This document shows, piece after piece, positions 19,475 through 28,542 of a stretch of DNA of 64,000 bases (its first letter is position 1; the number at the start of each line of letters is the position of its first letter). Origin of the DNA: Pseudohalocynthiibacter aestuariivivens (GTDB lineage Bacteria > Pseudomonadota > Alphaproteobacteria > Rhodobacterales > Rhodobacteraceae). Below the pieces are notes generated by a model. That model ran no database searches. It saw nothing but the letters and a program-made list of their open reading frames with translations, and was not told the origin of the DNA. Location of the stretch: contig NZ_JAGFNU010000002.1 of NCBI RefSeq assembly GCF_018457175.1, positions 337,129-401,128 of the forward strand. Reading direction: 5' to 3'. Position numbers and translations under genes: made by a program.

Positions 19475-20392
19475 ATGGATTGGGATAAGCTAAGAATATT
19501 TCACGCGGTAGCAGACGCAGGCAGCCTAACCCATGCTGGTGAGGCTCTTCATCTGTCTCAATCTGCGGTTAGCCGGCAGATTCGTGCTCTGGAAGAAAGC
19601 CTGAACGCTACTCTTTTCCATCGCCACGCCCGTGGGCTGATTCTTACCGAGCAAGGTGAACTCCTGTTTGATGCGACCAATGCCATGAACAAACGGCTTG
19701 ACGCAGCGGCCGCGCGCATTCGCGACAGCGAAGAAGAAGTGTTTGGCGAGTTGCGTGTCACGACCACCACCGGATTTGGCTTGCTCTGGCTCGCGCCGCG
19801 CCTGCCCCATCTTTACAGAAAGTACCCCGAACTCAAAATCGACCTTATGCTTGAGGAAAAGGTGCTCGATCTGCCGATGCGTGAAGCAGACGTTGCGATC
19901 CGGATGAAAGAACCAAGTCAGGCTGACCTCGTTCGCAAACGTCTGATGACGGTAAAAATGAAACTCTATGCCTCCAAAGAATATCTGGAGAAAACTGGCG
20001 TTCCTGAAAAACTAGAGGATCTGCACGCGCACCGACTGCTTTGTCAAAGCACGACAAGCGCTCAGGTTTCCGCTGGCTCAAGCTTTGTTCAGCGTCTTTT
20101 GACTTATGATATTCCATCGCTCTTAACTGTGAATAACTACTTCGGCGTTCTTCAAGGGGTATTGCATCATCTTGGTATCGGCGTTTTGCCGGACTATGTG
20201 ATTGAAGATTTTCCAGCACTTATTCCAGTACTGCCCGAAATCGAATCAAACGAGATTCCAGTCTATCTGGCCTACCCGGAAGAACTGCGCCAATCACAGC
20301 GCATTGCTGCGTTTCGTGACTTTGTTCAGGATGAAATTATCACCTATCGCAAGAACCAACGAAAAATCGCTGAAAACGCCGCTATGCAATAG
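19475..20392 (+). CDS. LysR-family transcriptional regulator
   Basis: This 305-residue regulator has an N-terminal winged helix-turn-helix (LTHAGEALHLSQSAVSRQIRALE, about residues 16-38) and an effector-binding domain beginning FGELRVTTTTGFGLLWLAP. The start was set at ATG 19475 because LysR proteins begin MDWDKLRIFHAV and GGAAAG lies just before; the open frame begins ten codons earlier. It is divergent from iorAB, and by the usual rule for such pairs it probably controls that gene. The stop codon sits in the loop of a perfect ten-pair hairpin. Confidence 0.92.
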   Translation: MDWDKLRIFHAVADAGSLTHAGEALHLSQSAVSRQIRALEESLNATLFHRHARGLILTEQGELLFDATNAMNKRLDAAAARIRDSEEEVFGELRVTTTTGFGLLWLAPRLPHLYRKYPELKIDLMLEEKVLDLPMREADVAIRMKEPSQADLVRKRLMTVKMKLYASKEYLEKTGVPEKLEDLHAHRLLCQSTTSAQVSAGSSFVQRLLTYDIPSLLTVNNYFGVLQGVLHHLGIGVLPDYVIEDFPALIPVLPEIESNEIPVYLAYPEELRQSQRIAAFRDFVQDEIITYRKNQRKIAENAAMQ

Positions 20393-20427
20393 GCGCATAG
20401 CGGCATTGCTGCTGTGCGGCATTTTTT
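20378..20427 (+). terminator. Terminator overlapping the lysR stop
   Basis: GCCGCTATGC (20378-20387) pairs perfectly with GCATAGCGGC (20395-20404), with the TAG stop in the loop. A six-T run lies at 20422-20427 after a second GC-rich stretch. The hairpin is certain; its use as a terminator is likely but the T run is 17 bases away. Confidence 0.6.
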
Positions 20428-20465
20428 CCCTTGAAAGAAACACACTCCGCCCATAAATCAAGCAT

Positions 20466-20547
20466 CGAAGTCGGTGATTGAGCATTCTCTCATCACTTCA
20501 ACCTCCCTGTTGGACTTCGGCCGAGCTTTTAGCTCGGCCTTTTTTTT
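20466..20547 (+). ncRNA. Candidate structured small RNA with three-way junction and terminator
   Basis: Four helices fit the sequence. A closing stem pairs CGAAGTC (20466-20472) with GACTTCG (20513-20519). Inside it, GTGA-T-TGAG (20474-20482) pairs with CTCATCAC (20489-20496) with one bulged base, and CAAC (20499-20502) pairs with GTTG (20509-20512) around the loop CTCCCT. The terminator follows: GGCCGAGC (20519-20526), GCTCGGCC (20532-20539) and eight T. The CUCCC loop is complementary to a Shine-Dalgarno sequence, recalling the anti-SD loops of alphaproteobacterial small RNAs such as the alpha-r14 family. A possible promoter is TTGAAA at 20431 with CATAAA at 20452. It could also be a purL leader. 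Confidence 0.6.
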
Positions 20548-20645
20548 CGCCCTTACAAAACCCCTGTGCTTCTTTGGCTCTTTCCCCGTCAGGCGCATTC
20601 CCTTATGAGATGCGCCATCCAATGCCGTTAGGGGACAACCTTTTC

Positions 20646-22805
20646 ATGCAAGAGCCAGCCATCACCAAAGACCTGATCGCCGCACATGGTCTGAAACCGG
20701 ATGAATACGAGCGGCTTCTAAAAACAATCGGACGAGAACCAAGTTTTACAGAACTTGGTATTTTCTCTGCCATGTGGAACGAGCACTGTTCCTACAAGTC
20801 ATCAAAGAAATGGCTGCGCACCCTGCCTACGACTGGCCCACAAGTTATTTGCGGTCCTGGCGAAAATGCCGGAATTGTTGATATTGGTGACGGGCAATGC
20901 GTGGTGTTCAAAATGGAAAGCCACAACCACCCTTCATATATTGAGCCCTACCAGGGGGCTGCTACCGGAGTTGGCGGCATTCTGCGTGATGTCTTTACCA
21001 TGGGCGCAAGACCAATCGCGGCAATGAATTCCCTTTCATTCGGAGAATTATCGCATCCGAAAACACGGCAACTGGTGAATGGTGTTGTTGCGGGCATCGG
21101 TGGATACGGTAACTGTTTTGGCGTTCCCACGGTTGGGGGTGAAGTGCGTTTTGATGCCGCTTACAATGGCAACTGTCTGGTCAACGCCTTTGCTGCAGGC
21201 CTCGCTGATACGGATAAGATTTTTTACTCTGCTGCGTCCGGCGTTGGAATGCCGGTTGTTTATCTTGGAGCTAAAACCGGGCGTGATGGCGTTGGTGGCG
21301 CCACAATGGCCTCTGCCGAATTTGATGACACGATTGAGGAAAAGCGCCCAACCGTTCAGGTGGGAGACCCGTTCACCGAAAAACGCCTGATGGAAGCAAC
21401 ACTGGAACTTATGGCGACGGGAGCCGTGATTTCCATTCAGGACATGGGCGCAGCTGGTCTTACGTGTTCCGCCGTGGAAATGGGTGACAAAGGCAATCTT
21501 GGCGTTCGGCTTGATCTGGAAAAAGTACCAACGCGCGAGCCAAACATGACCGCCTATGAGATGATGTTGTCAGAATCTCAGGAACGGATGCTGATGGTTC
21601 TGAAGCCAGAACTTGAGGCCGAAGCAAAAGCCGTGTTCGACAAATGGGACCTTGATTTTGCGATTGTCGGCGAAACTATCGCCGAAGACCGGTTTGTCGT
21701 GATGCTGAACAACGAAGTCAAAGCAGACCTGCCGCTTAAGGCCCTGTCCGGAACAGCGCCCGAATATGACCGCCCATGGGTCGAAACGCCGCGCGCAGCC
21801 CCGCTGGACGATGTGCCCGAGATTGACCCGATTGACGGGCTTCGCGCGCTGCTCGCTTCGCCAAACTATGCCGCGAAAAACTGGGTGTTTGAACAGTATG
21901 ACACAATGGTCATGGCCGACACGATAAAATTGCCGGGGCTTGGCGCAGGTGTAATCCGTGTTCACGGAACCCGCAAAGCGTTGGCTTTCACCTCTGACGT
22001 GACGCCACGCTATGTTATGGCCAATCCGACGGAAGGCGGCAAACAAGCCGTGGCCGAAGCCTACCGTAACCTGACAGCGGTTGGCGCAAAGCCTTTGGCG
22101 ACGACGGACAACATGAACTTTGGTAATCCGGAAAAACCGGAAATCATGGGCCAGTTCGTGGGCGCGATTAAAGGTATTGGTGAAGCAGTCAGCGCACTTG
22201 ATATGCCGATCGTATCCGGAAACGTCAGCCTCTACAACGAAACGGATGGAACTGGCATCTTGCCGACACCAACGATCGGTGCCGTGGGCCTGATTGATGA
22301 TATTGATCACATCATCGCAGGCGAAGCGCGGGAAGGTCACGTTGCGCTGCTTGTTGGCAAAACCAAAGGCCACCTTGGACAATCCGCACTGCTTGCCGAG
22401 GTCTTCCACCGCAAAGACGGAGACGCACCGCACGTTGATCTGGATGCCGAGAAACGTAACGGTGATTTCATCCGCGACAATCGCCATTACATCAAAGCTT
22501 GCACTGACCTTTCCGATGGCGGCCTGATTGTTGCAGCCTTTGAAATAGCCGAGACGGCAGGCGTTGGTGTTTCTCTGGATGCTGCTGATACGGCAAAGTT
22601 GTTTGGTGAAGATCAGGCGCGCTATCTGGTTGCCTGCAACTTTGATCAGGCCGAAGCATTGATCACCGAAGCAGGAAAAACAGGCGTACACGTAGAGGCC
22701 GTTGGCCGGTTTGGTGGCCACAATGTCTCTATTGACGGCACCTCTGCGCCGCTTTCAGAATTGTCAGGAATTTATCGGTCTGCTTTCGCAAGCGCAGTCG
22801 CCTGA
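20646..22805 (+). CDS. purL: Phosphoribosylformylglycinamidine synthase, PurL subunit
   Basis: This 719-residue protein is the small-type PurL that works with PurS and PurQ to convert FGAR to FGAM with glutamine and ATP in purine synthesis. Motifs seen include [15 protein letters not shown] near residue 42, [22 protein letters not shown], the [13 protein letters not shown]-site region and [10 protein letters not shown]. The ATG at 20646 is the family start; the frame is open a further 56 codons upstream, but those overlap the structured RNA and terminator and are not conserved. purS and purQ are not in the window. Confidence 0.96.
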   Translation: MQEPAITKDLIAAHGLKPDEYERLLKTIGREPSFTELGIFSAMWNEHCSYKSSKKWLRTLPTTGPQVICGPGENAGIVDIGDGQCVVFKMESHNHPSYIEPYQGAATGVGGILRDVFTMGARPIAAMNSLSFGELSHPKTRQLVNGVVAGIGGYGNCFGVPTVGGEVRFDAAYNGNCLVNAFAAGLADTDKIFYSAASGVGMPVVYLGAKTGRDGVGGATMASAEFDDTIEEKRPTVQVGDPFTEKRLMEATLELMATGAVISIQDMGAAGLTCSAVEMGDKGNLGVRLDLEKVPTREPNMTAYEMMLSESQERMLMVLKPELEAEAKAVFDKWDLDFAIVGETIAEDRFVVMLNNEVKADLPLKALSGTAPEYDRPWVETPRAAPLDDVPEIDPIDGLRALLASPNYAAKNWVFEQYDTMVMADTIKLPGLGAGVIRVHGTRKALAFTSDVTPRYVMANPTEGGKQAVAEAYRNLTAVGAKPLATTDNMNFGNPEKPEIMGQFVGAIKGIGEAVSALDMPIVSGNVSLYNETDGTGILPTPTIGAVGLIDDIDHIIAGEAREGHVALLVGKTKGHLGQSALLAEVFHRKDGDAPHVDLDAEKRNGDFIRDNRHYIKACTDLSDGGLIVAAFEIAETAGVGVSLDAADTAKLFGEDQARYLVACNFDQAEALITEAGKTGVHVEAVGRFGGHNVSIDGTSAPLSELSGIYRSAFASAVA

Positions 22806-22864
22806 CCTTGCAAGGGCGCGATTGCATCTCTACATCTTGAGGCAGAACACAAAGGACACGACAC

Positions 22865-23107
22865 ATGGCCATGCAAGCTCAGGAAATCGAAGACCTGATA
22901 CGCGTTAGCTTTCCAGACGCCAAGATCACAATCACTGATCTTGCCGGCGACGGGAATCACTATGCCGCCGAGGTTATCGACGAAAGCTTCCGTGGCCAAA
23001 ACCGCGTGCAGCAGCAACGCGCTGTCTATGCAGCGCTGAAGGGTAAAATGGATGGGGCGAATGGCGAGTTGCATGCACTTGCGCTGACGACGAAAGCGCC
23101 AGAGTGA
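22865..23107 (+). CDS. bolA: BolA-family protein
   Basis: This 80-residue BolA/IbaG-type protein partners monothiol glutaredoxins in [2Fe-2S] cluster handling. The core beta-alpha-beta fold signature is visible as VSFPDAKITITDLAGDGNHYAAEVI-like order, with a conserved His in GNHY near residue 37 and the terminal His in GELHALALTT. It begins 59 bases after purL and ends with GTGA, overlapping the next gene. The monothiol glutaredoxin gene follows within 520 bases, which matches the known BolA-Grx partnership. Confidence 0.92.
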   Translation: MAMQAQEIEDLIRVSFPDAKITITDLAGDGNHYAAEVIDESFRGQNRVQQQRAVYAALKGKMDGANGELHALALTTKAPE

Positions 23108-23352
23108 GTACCTTTTGGATCATATTCCTTGGACTTGGAGCAGCCGTAGTTGCGACGTTTATCTACGCACTCACACGACCTAAATCAGGATTGGCGCGGC
23201 GCGGAACAAAGTCCGGTCAAGGTGATATTATCGCAGAAGGCGGGGGTTCTGCTACCTTCGAAGGTGGACAACAACACATCACACATGTGACCCGCGATCC
23301 GCAAAAATACGCAGAGGCGTTTGCTCCTAAGACACCAAGGACTAAGAAATGA
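23104..23352 (+). CDS. Small single-span membrane protein
   Basis: I do not recognise a named family for this 82-residue protein. It has an N-terminal membrane helix at residues 4-23 (FWIIFLGLGAAVVATFIYAL), then a basic stretch (RPKSGLARRGTK), and a glycine-rich part with GGGSATFEGGQQHITHVTRDP. It starts at GTG overlapping the bolA stop (GTGA) and ends in ATGA with the next gene, so all three are translationally coupled. This tight coupling, not homology, is the evidence that it is real. Confidence 0.78.
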   Translation: MSTFWIIFLGLGAAVVATFIYALTRPKSGLARRGTKSGQGDIIAEGGGSATFEGGQQHITHVTRDPQKYAEAFAPKTPRTKK

Positions 23353-23579
23353 GTTGGGGTTGGTTCTTTATTGTTCTGATCCTGATGGTTGCAGCGGCAG
23401 CGCTCTACGAAATCTGGGCAAAACGGGGAATCTACCGCCCCCTGTCCCGCCACCACGTAGACACACCGCCTGCTAGCAAACGACTTGGAACAGGATCTGT
23501 TGATCTGAGCATTGCAGAACCTATCTCGAAAGATGATGACACGCACAAAAACCCAAAAAACCGCCGTAATCGCAATTAG
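23349..23579 (+). CDS. Small single-span membrane protein
   Basis: This 76-residue protein has one N-terminal membrane helix (WFFIVLILMVAAAALYEIW, residues 5-23) and a hydrophilic, basic tail ending KNPKNRRNRN. I cannot assign a function. Its ATG overlaps the stop of the preceding gene (ATGA), and grxD follows after 45 bases. Together with the previous gene it makes a pair of small membrane proteins inserted between bolA and its glutaredoxin partner, which could suggest a membrane-linked role in iron-sulfur handling, but that is speculation. Confidence 0.75.
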   Translation: MSWGWFFIVLILMVAAAALYEIWAKRGIYRPLSRHHVDTPPASKRLGTGSVDLSIAEPISKDDDTHKNPKNRRNRN

Positions 23580-23624
23580 GGCGCGACTTACACACCAAAC
23601 ACCCCGACGACATCGGAGAAGAAC

Positions 23625-23987
23625 ATGACAGACACAAACACGCAAATCAAAGAAACCGTTACAGATAACGAAGTTGTCCTTTTCATGAAGGGCACAAAAT
23701 CAATGCCGCAATGCGGGTTCTCAAGCCGCGTTGCGGGCGTTCTGAATTTCATGGGTGTTGAGTTTGCCGATGTGAATGTTCTGGCAGACGAAGCGCTCCG
23801 CCAGGGTATCAAGGATTATTCTGACTGGCCGACCGTTCCGCAGCTCTATGTTAAGGGCGAATTCGTCGGCGGTTGCGACATCGTGACAGAAATGACCCTG
23901 TCGGGCGAATTGGACGCGCTTTTCGCTAAAGAAGGTATCACCTTCAACAAGGAAGCGGCAGAAAAGATCCGCGAAGCCAACGCCTGA
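23625..23987 (+). CDS. grxD: Monothiol glutaredoxin Grx4/GrxD
   Basis: This 120-residue protein carries the monothiol CGFS active site (Cys30 in MPQCGFSSR), the WPTVPQLYVKGEFVGGCDI glutathione-binding region and a conserved KGTK motif. Such proteins bind [2Fe-2S] clusters, often in complex with BolA, and deliver them to target proteins. It ends the purL-bolA-orf-orf-grxD series and is followed by a strong terminator. A possible ribosome site (GGAGAAG) lies just before the ATG. Confidence 0.96.
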   Translation: MTDTNTQIKETVTDNEVVLFMKGTKSMPQCGFSSRVAGVLNFMGVEFADVNVLADEALRQGIKDYSDWPTVPQLYVKGEFVGGCDIVTEMTLSGELDALFAKEGITFNKEAAEKIREANA

Positions 23988-24011
23988 TTGCGCAAAAATC
24001 TGAAAAGAACA

Positions 24012-24036
24012 AAGCCCGCCTTCCCGGCGGGCTTTT
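24012..24036 (+). terminator. grxD terminator, probably bidirectional
   Basis: AAGCCCGCC (24012-24020) pairs with GGCGGGCTT (24026-24034) around TTCCC, followed by TTTT. It lies between the convergent grxD and zapA genes, and A residues on the left side give a short T run on the other strand too. Confidence 0.92.
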
Positions 24037-24093
24037 CTATTGGATCATTCCCGCTTTGTCGCAGGCAACGCGTTCAGAGCAATCAACGGAAGA

Positions 24094-24486
24094 TCAGCCA
24101 ACTCTTTCCTCTGCCTGTTCAGCAAGCGCTTCTGCACGCGCAGCAATTTCTGCGAGCGTATCCACTACGTTGGGCGGAATAACCGCAACCTCTACTCGTT
24201 CGGGTTCTGGTTCAGGTCTATTGCGCAGTTCCTCAAGCAAGATATCCTGGGTTTCCAGTTTTTCTTTCAGGCTTCTGAGCTGTTCTTCAACACCTGCTGT
24301 TTTGTCAGCGAGCATAAGCCCCGCCATCAATAGCATACGGGATTCTGGCAACCGGCCAATCTGATCGGTCAAAACCGATGCTTCAGTATCCAAAAGCTTG
24401 GCTGCCGATTGAAGGAAATGCTCTTCGCCTTCCTGACAGGCCACCTCAAAATTACGACCCCCAATGGAAACATTTACATCTGGCAT
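24094..24486 (-). CDS. zapA: Cell division protein ZapA
   Basis: This 130-residue ZapA-like protein supports FtsZ ring assembly. The N-terminal globular part (MPDVNVSIGGRNFEVACQEG) and the segment RMLLMAGLMLADKTAGVEEQ, followed by a coiled coil, match the family. A C-terminal glutamate-rich tail extends beyond the short E. coli protein, as is normal in alphaproteobacteria. The ATG overlaps the stop of the upstream coiled-coil gene (TAATG), so the two are coupled. Confidence 0.93.
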   Translation of the reverse strand: MPDVNVSIGGRNFEVACQEGEEHFLQSAAKLLDTEASVLTDQIGRLPESRMLLMAGLMLADKTAGVEEQLRSLKEKLETQDILLEELRNRPEPEPERVEVAVIPPNVVDTLAEIAARAEALAEQAEERVG

Positions 24487-24968
24487 TACGCGTCCTCCCC
24501 GACAAAGGGTTTCAACTCGTTCAGAACTGCATCCATTTCTGCGCGGTCGCTGCTTTGTGTCGCGCGCAGCGCCTCAAGCTCGGCCATCATAGCTTTGTTG
24601 ATGAGATGCGAATCCCCGACACCTTCCTGATTTGCGTCACGAAGCTTTTGGTTTGACTCACGCATCTGGGCGTTTGCCTGCTTCATTTGCTGCAAACCGG
24701 TGGTTTGGGCGGCGAGCTCTTCTGTTAACTGACTGTTGCTCGTCTCAAGCTCTGCAATCTTGGCTTCCAGCTTTTCATGTACTGTACGCAACCGTTCCTG
24801 CAATTGGGCATTCGCTGTTTTTTCAGCCTCAAGCTCTTCACTCAGACGTGCCACTTCTTCGGTGTCATCTGTCGTGCCAGGCTCTGACTGGTCAATCGCC
24901 TCAACGCTTTGTCCGATCCTGTCCAGCGCCGCAGTGATACGGCGTTCGAGATCTGCTATGTCGCTCAT
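24486..24968 (-). CDS. Coiled-coil protein coupled to zapA
   Basis: This 160-residue protein is nearly all coiled coil: heptad-rich sequence runs from about residue 40 to 125 (ELEAEKTANAQLQERL, KLEAKIAELE, NQKLRDANQ). No membrane span or catalytic motif is seen. The start MSDIADLERRITAALDRI at 24968 was chosen over an upstream start at 25019 whose extra residues are basic and unconserved. It is translationally coupled to zapA, so an FtsZ-ring role comparable to ZapB is plausible but unproven. It is divergent from tkt. Confidence 0.82.
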   Translation of the reverse strand: MSDIADLERRITAALDRIGQSVEAIDQSEPGTTDDTEEVARLSEELEAEKTANAQLQERLRTVHEKLEAKIAELETSNSQLTEELAAQTTGLQQMKQANAQMRESNQKLRDANQEGVGDSHLINKAMMAELEALRATQSSDRAEMDAVLNELKPFVGEDA

Positions 24969-25188
24969 ACTGCCAATCCCCTTTTTATTCTTTGTGCCGT
25001 TTGTACGAAACGGATGCAACCGGGATGGCTCCCGAATCGCACATGCGGCCTGTCTGATTAGATTTTAGCCAAGGAAGTTGTGAATTTCGCCCCTAAATCA
25101 CCCTTAGCCGTAGTTGCCTAGCTTGAACTTCGTGGGAACACTGCTAAGAAACGAGCGCAATCTCGCTCTAGCCAAAGGATAGCGCACC

Positions 25189-27204
25189 GTGGATATCTCC
25201 GCCCTTCGCGACAAACACCCTTCTCATTGGATGAAAGCTGCCGCAATCCGCGCGCTGACATTGGACGCCATTGCCGCCGCCAACTCGGGCCATTCAGGAA
25301 TGCCGATGGGCATGGCCGACGTGGCCACTGTTCTGTTTGAAAAGCATCTGAAGTTCGACGCATCCGCGCCAAACTGGCCCGACCGTGACAGGTTCATCCT
25401 GTCAGCAGGGCATGGTTCGATGCTGCTCTATTCGCTGCTGCATCTGACCGGCTATTCCGACATGACGCTGGAAGAAATCAAAAACTTCCGCCAATGGGGC
25501 GCACGCACTGCTGGCCACCCGGAATACGGCCACGCATCAGGTATTGAGACCACAACTGGCCCGTTAGGCCAAGGCATAACCAACGCCGTTGGATTCGCTA
25601 TGGCAGAAGAAATCCAGCGCGCGCGTTTCGGCAAGAAAATCGTAGACCACCATACTTATGTCATCGTTGGCGACGGTTGTCTGATGGAAGGTGTGAGCCA
25701 GGAAGCGATCGGCCTAGCTGGACGACACGAACTTTCTAAGCTGATTGTGCTTTGGGACAATAACAACATCACCATCGACGGCACCGTGGACATCGCGGAC
25801 CGTACAAATCAGCTGAAACGCTTCGCCGCGTCTGGCTGGTCTATCCATGAGTGTGACGGCCATGATCCTGATGCGATTGACCGCGCCCTGACCGACGCAA
25901 AGAAAACTGGCAAACCTGCCCTGGTTGCCTGCAAGACCCATATCGCACTTGGGTCCGCCGCACAGGACACATCAAAAGGGCACGGCGCACTGACCGACCC
26001 AAAAGTTGTCGCTGACGCTAAAGCCGCCTATGGCTGGACCGCTGGTACATTTGAAGTCCCCGCAGATATCAAATCTCAGTGGGAAACCATCGGCAGCCGC
26101 GGCGGTGCAGCACGCGCTGAATGGGAGGCGCGTTTCGCCTCTGTTTCGCAAAATAAGCAAAATGAATTCAACCGCGCCTACGCGCTGGATGTGCCGAACA
26201 AACTGTCAGCGGCGATCAAAGCGCTCAAAAAGAAGATTTCTGAAGAACAGCCAAAGGTCGCTACGCGGAAATCTAGTGAACTGGCCCTGGGCGTGATCAA
26301 CCCAATCATGGGCGAAACTGTTGGCGGATCGGCCGACCTGACCGGGTCCAACAACACGAAAACCGCCGATCTTGGGGTTTTCCTTCCTGAAAATCGTGCA
26401 GGTCGTTATCTGCACTGGGGAATCCGTGAACATGGGATGGCCTCGGCAATGAACGGGATGGTGCTGCACGGTGGTATCCGCGCCTACGGCGGCACCTTCA
26501 TGTGCTTTACAGACTACGCCCGCCCGGCAATGCGTCTGGCTGCGCTGATGAAAATTCCAACCGTTTTTGTTATGACCCACGATTCTATCGGTCTTGGCGA
26601 AGACGGACCAACCCACCAGCCGGTTGAACATCTGGCAATTTCACGCGCGACACCGAACACCTATGTATTCCGCCCTGCTGACACCATAGAAACAGCAGAA
26701 GCATGGGAAGTCGCAATCAGCACAAAAACAACGCCGTCTGTCCTTGCTCTGTCTCGCCAGAACCTGCCAACCGTTCGGACAGAGCATAAAACCAAGAACC
26801 TGACCTCTCAGGGCGCTTATGTTCTTGCTGATGCCGAGGGTAAGCGTCAGGCGATCATCATGGCGACCGGCTCTGAGGTGGAAATCGCGTTGAACGCGCG
26901 TGACCTGCTACAAGCCGAAGGTATTGGCACCCGCGTCGTCTCTATGCCCTGCATGGAGCTGTTTGAGGCGCAGGAAGAACGCTATCGCAAACGCGTGCTT
27001 CCCGGTGGTCCCGTACGTGTTGCTGTCGAAGCGGGTGTCCAAATGGGCTGGGACAAGTGGCTGACAGGAGAACGCGGTAAAAACAACAAAGCCGGATTCG
27101 TAGGTATGGACAGTTTCGGCGCTTCCGCCCCTGCAGAGGTGCTGTACGAAAAATTCGGCATCACAGCAGAAGCCGTGGCCGAAAAAGTTAAGTCACTTCT
27201 CTGA
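25189..27204 (+). CDS. tkt: Transketolase
   Basis: This 671-residue TPP enzyme moves two-carbon units in the pentose phosphate pathway. Motifs include [15 protein letters not shown] near residue 28, the TPP/Mg [13 protein letters not shown] near 155 with WDNNN, and the catalytic EHG segment ([14 protein letters not shown] near 407). The gene starts at GTG 25189. About 220 bases separate it from the divergent zapA unit; there I see only small hairpins (CGGGA/TCCCG at 25021-25034 and GAGCG/CGCTC at 25153-25168). A strong terminator follows, and the gap genes come next, giving a central-carbon block. Confidence 0.96.
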   Translation: MDISALRDKHPSHWMKAAAIRALTLDAIAAANSGHSGMPMGMADVATVLFEKHLKFDASAPNWPDRDRFILSAGHGSMLLYSLLHLTGYSDMTLEEIKNFRQWGARTAGHPEYGHASGIETTTGPLGQGITNAVGFAMAEEIQRARFGKKIVDHHTYVIVGDGCLMEGVSQEAIGLAGRHELSKLIVLWDNNNITIDGTVDIADRTNQLKRFAASGWSIHECDGHDPDAIDRALTDAKKTGKPALVACKTHIALGSAAQDTSKGHGALTDPKVVADAKAAYGWTAGTFEVPADIKSQWETIGSRGGAARAEWEARFASVSQNKQNEFNRAYALDVPNKLSAAIKALKKKISEEQPKVATRKSSELALGVINPIMGETVGGSADLTGSNNTKTADLGVFLPENRAGRYLHWGIREHGMASAMNGMVLHGGIRAYGGTFMCFTDYARPAMRLAALMKIPTVFVMTHDSIGLGEDGPTHQPVEHLAISRATPNTYVFRPADTIETAEAWEVAISTKTTPSVLALSRQNLPTVRTEHKTKNLTSQGAYVLADAEGKRQAIIMATGSEVEIALNARDLLQAEGIGTRVVSMPCMELFEAQEERYRKRVLPGGPVRVAVEAGVQMGWDKWLTGERGKNNKAGFVGMDSFGASAPAEVLYEKFGITAEAVAEKVKSLL

Positions 27205-27225
27205 CGTTAATCAGTTCAATCGACA

Positions 27226-27262
27226 GTACGGCACGCGCCAAAATCGCGTGCCGTACTTGTTT
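27226..27262 (+). terminator. tkt terminator
   Basis: A perfect twelve-pair stem, GTACGGCACGCG (27226-27237) with CGCGTGCCGTAC (27245-27256), and a seven-base loop is followed by TTGTTT. It starts 21 bases after the tkt stop. Confidence 0.92.
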
Positions 27263-27352
27263 CTAGCGAAGTGAGTCGTTCCGGGGCTGGCGCACTGTTA
27301 TTTCAGAAACATTCCTTTTTCTCGTCGCGTTTTGGTTCCATTCCATCCGAAG

Positions 27353-27405
27353 CGGTATCGCTAACAGGAGACCCATCCGCATAGGTTTGCGCTAACAGTC
27401 TGTTA
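27353..27405. promoter_or_regulatory. Operator-like repeats upstream of the first gap gene
   Basis: CGGTATCGCTAACA (27353-27366) fits the LacI-type pattern TGNTANCGNTANCA at all but one fixed position. This pattern, as I recall it, is that of CceR, the central-carbon regulator described in Rhodobacter. CGCTAACAG recurs at 27390-27398, where TAACAG-T-CTGTTA (27393-27405) forms a perfect palindrome. All lie just upstream of the promoter at 27422. The regulator assignment is inference. Confidence 0.55.
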
Positions 27406-27421
27406 CACAACGGATTTTCCC

Positions 27422-27450
27422 TTGGCGCGCCTCTTTCGCGCGTCTATATC
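27422..27450 (+). promoter_or_regulatory. Predicted sigma70 promoter of the first gap gene
   Basis: TTGGCG (27422-27427) and TATATC (27445-27450) are 17 bases apart. Transcription would start near 27457, giving a leader of about 50 bases. The -10 sits in a GCGTCT/AGACGC inverted repeat (27440-27456). The rest of the 305-base gap from 27205 to 27509 holds only the tkt terminator and the operator-like repeats. Confidence 0.6.
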
Positions 27451-27509
27451 AGACGCAACTTCTGGCCCGCGCACCAATGTTTTGCGCGACTGAATAAGGA
27501 GAGCGTGCT

Positions 27510-28508
27510 TTGACTGTCACCGTAGGTATCAATGGATTTGGCCGGATTGGCCGTTCAACCCTGGCTCATATTGCCGAAAGCGCGCGCAACGATGTTCAGG
27601 TTGTCAAAGTGAATGCCACCGGCCCGCTTGAAACTGCGGCGCACCTGATGCGCTACGACTCTGTACATGGGCGCTTTCCAAACGAGATTAAAACCGACGA
27701 AGGCATGCTTGATGTTGGGCGTGGCCCAATCAAGATGTTTTCCACCTATGATCTGAACGAGCTTGACTGGACGGGTGTCGATGTTGTGCTGGAATGCACA
27801 GGCAACTTTAACGATGGTAAAAAATCGGCCGCACATATCGAGCGCGGCGCCAAGAAAGTCCTGATCTCGGCCCCTGCTAAAAATGTCGATAAAACCGTTG
27901 TCTTTGGCGTAAACCACCGTGATCTGCTTGCCGAACACACCATAGTTTCAAATGGATCCTGCACAACGAACTGTCTCGCACCATTGGCTAAGGTACTGCA
28001 TGAAGCGATCGGTATCGAACGCGGTATCATGACCACAATCCACAGCTATACCGGTGATCAACCCACGCTGGACCGACGCCACAAAGACCTTTATCGCGCA
28101 CGCGCTGCTGCGATGGCAATAATTCCGACATCAACTGGTGCAGCCGCTGCACTTGGCGAGGTCCTGCCAGCCCTGAAAGGTAAGCTTGACGGGACAGCAA
28201 TGCGGGTGCCGACACCGAATGTATCCGCCGTTGATCTGACCTTTGAGGCAAGCAAAGACGTCACCGTTGACGATGTGAACGAAGTCATGCGTGAAGCTGC
28301 GGAGGGTCATATGCGATCTGTCCTGTCATATGATCCGGAACCCAAGGTCTCTATTGACTTCAACCACACTCCCCATTCCTGTATCTTCGCACCGGAACAA
28401 ACCAAAGTGATCGGTGGGCGCACCGTTCGTGTTTTGGCTTGGTACGATAATGAATGGGGCTTTTCTGTCCGCATGGCAGACGTAGCAGCGGCAATGGGGC
28501 GCCTCTAA
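27510..28508 (+). CDS. gap: Glyceraldehyde-3-phosphate dehydrogenase (first copy)
   Basis: This 332-residue enzyme interconverts glyceraldehyde 3-phosphate and 1,3-bisphosphoglycerate. The Rossmann motif INGFGRIGR and active-site SNGSCTTNC are present. It starts at TTG 27510 with AAGGAGAG upstream; the nearby in-frame GTG at 27505 runs into a stop. Residue 36, after Asn35, is Ala (VNATGP), where the second copy has Asp (INDLGP). That Asp normally contacts the adenosine ribose of NAD, so the two copies may differ in cofactor preference. It follows tkt and precedes a small membrane protein and a second gap. Confidence 0.95.
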   Translation: MTVTVGINGFGRIGRSTLAHIAESARNDVQVVKVNATGPLETAAHLMRYDSVHGRFPNEIKTDEGMLDVGRGPIKMFSTYDLNELDWTGVDVVLECTGNFNDGKKSAAHIERGAKKVLISAPAKNVDKTVVFGVNHRDLLAEHTIVSNGSCTTNCLAPLAKVLHEAIGIERGIMTTIHSYTGDQPTLDRRHKDLYRARAAAMAIIPTSTGAAAALGEVLPALKGKLDGTAMRVPTPNVSAVDLTFEASKDVTVDDVNEVMREAAEGHMRSVLSYDPEPKVSIDFNHTPHSCIFAPEQTKVIGGRTVRVLAWYDNEWGFSVRMADVAAAMGRL

Positions 28509-28542
28509 AAAGAGGAGACGGGGGCAATATCTGTCTCCAAAA

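Noticed and set aside
20478..20645. Extended N-terminus for purL starting at 20478
   Set aside because: The extra 56 codons run through the structured RNA and its terminator and do not resemble PurL; ATG 20646 matches the family start.
21570..22721. A 383-codon minus-strand open frame
   Set aside because: It is antisense to purL, which has clear family motifs throughout; long antisense frames are expected here from codon bias.
24969..27509. 6S RNA near zapA, tkt and gap
   Set aside because: zapA often neighbours ssrS, but neither the 24969-25188 gap nor the 27257-27509 gap shows the long, bulged 6S hairpin by eye; a covariance-model search would be decisive.
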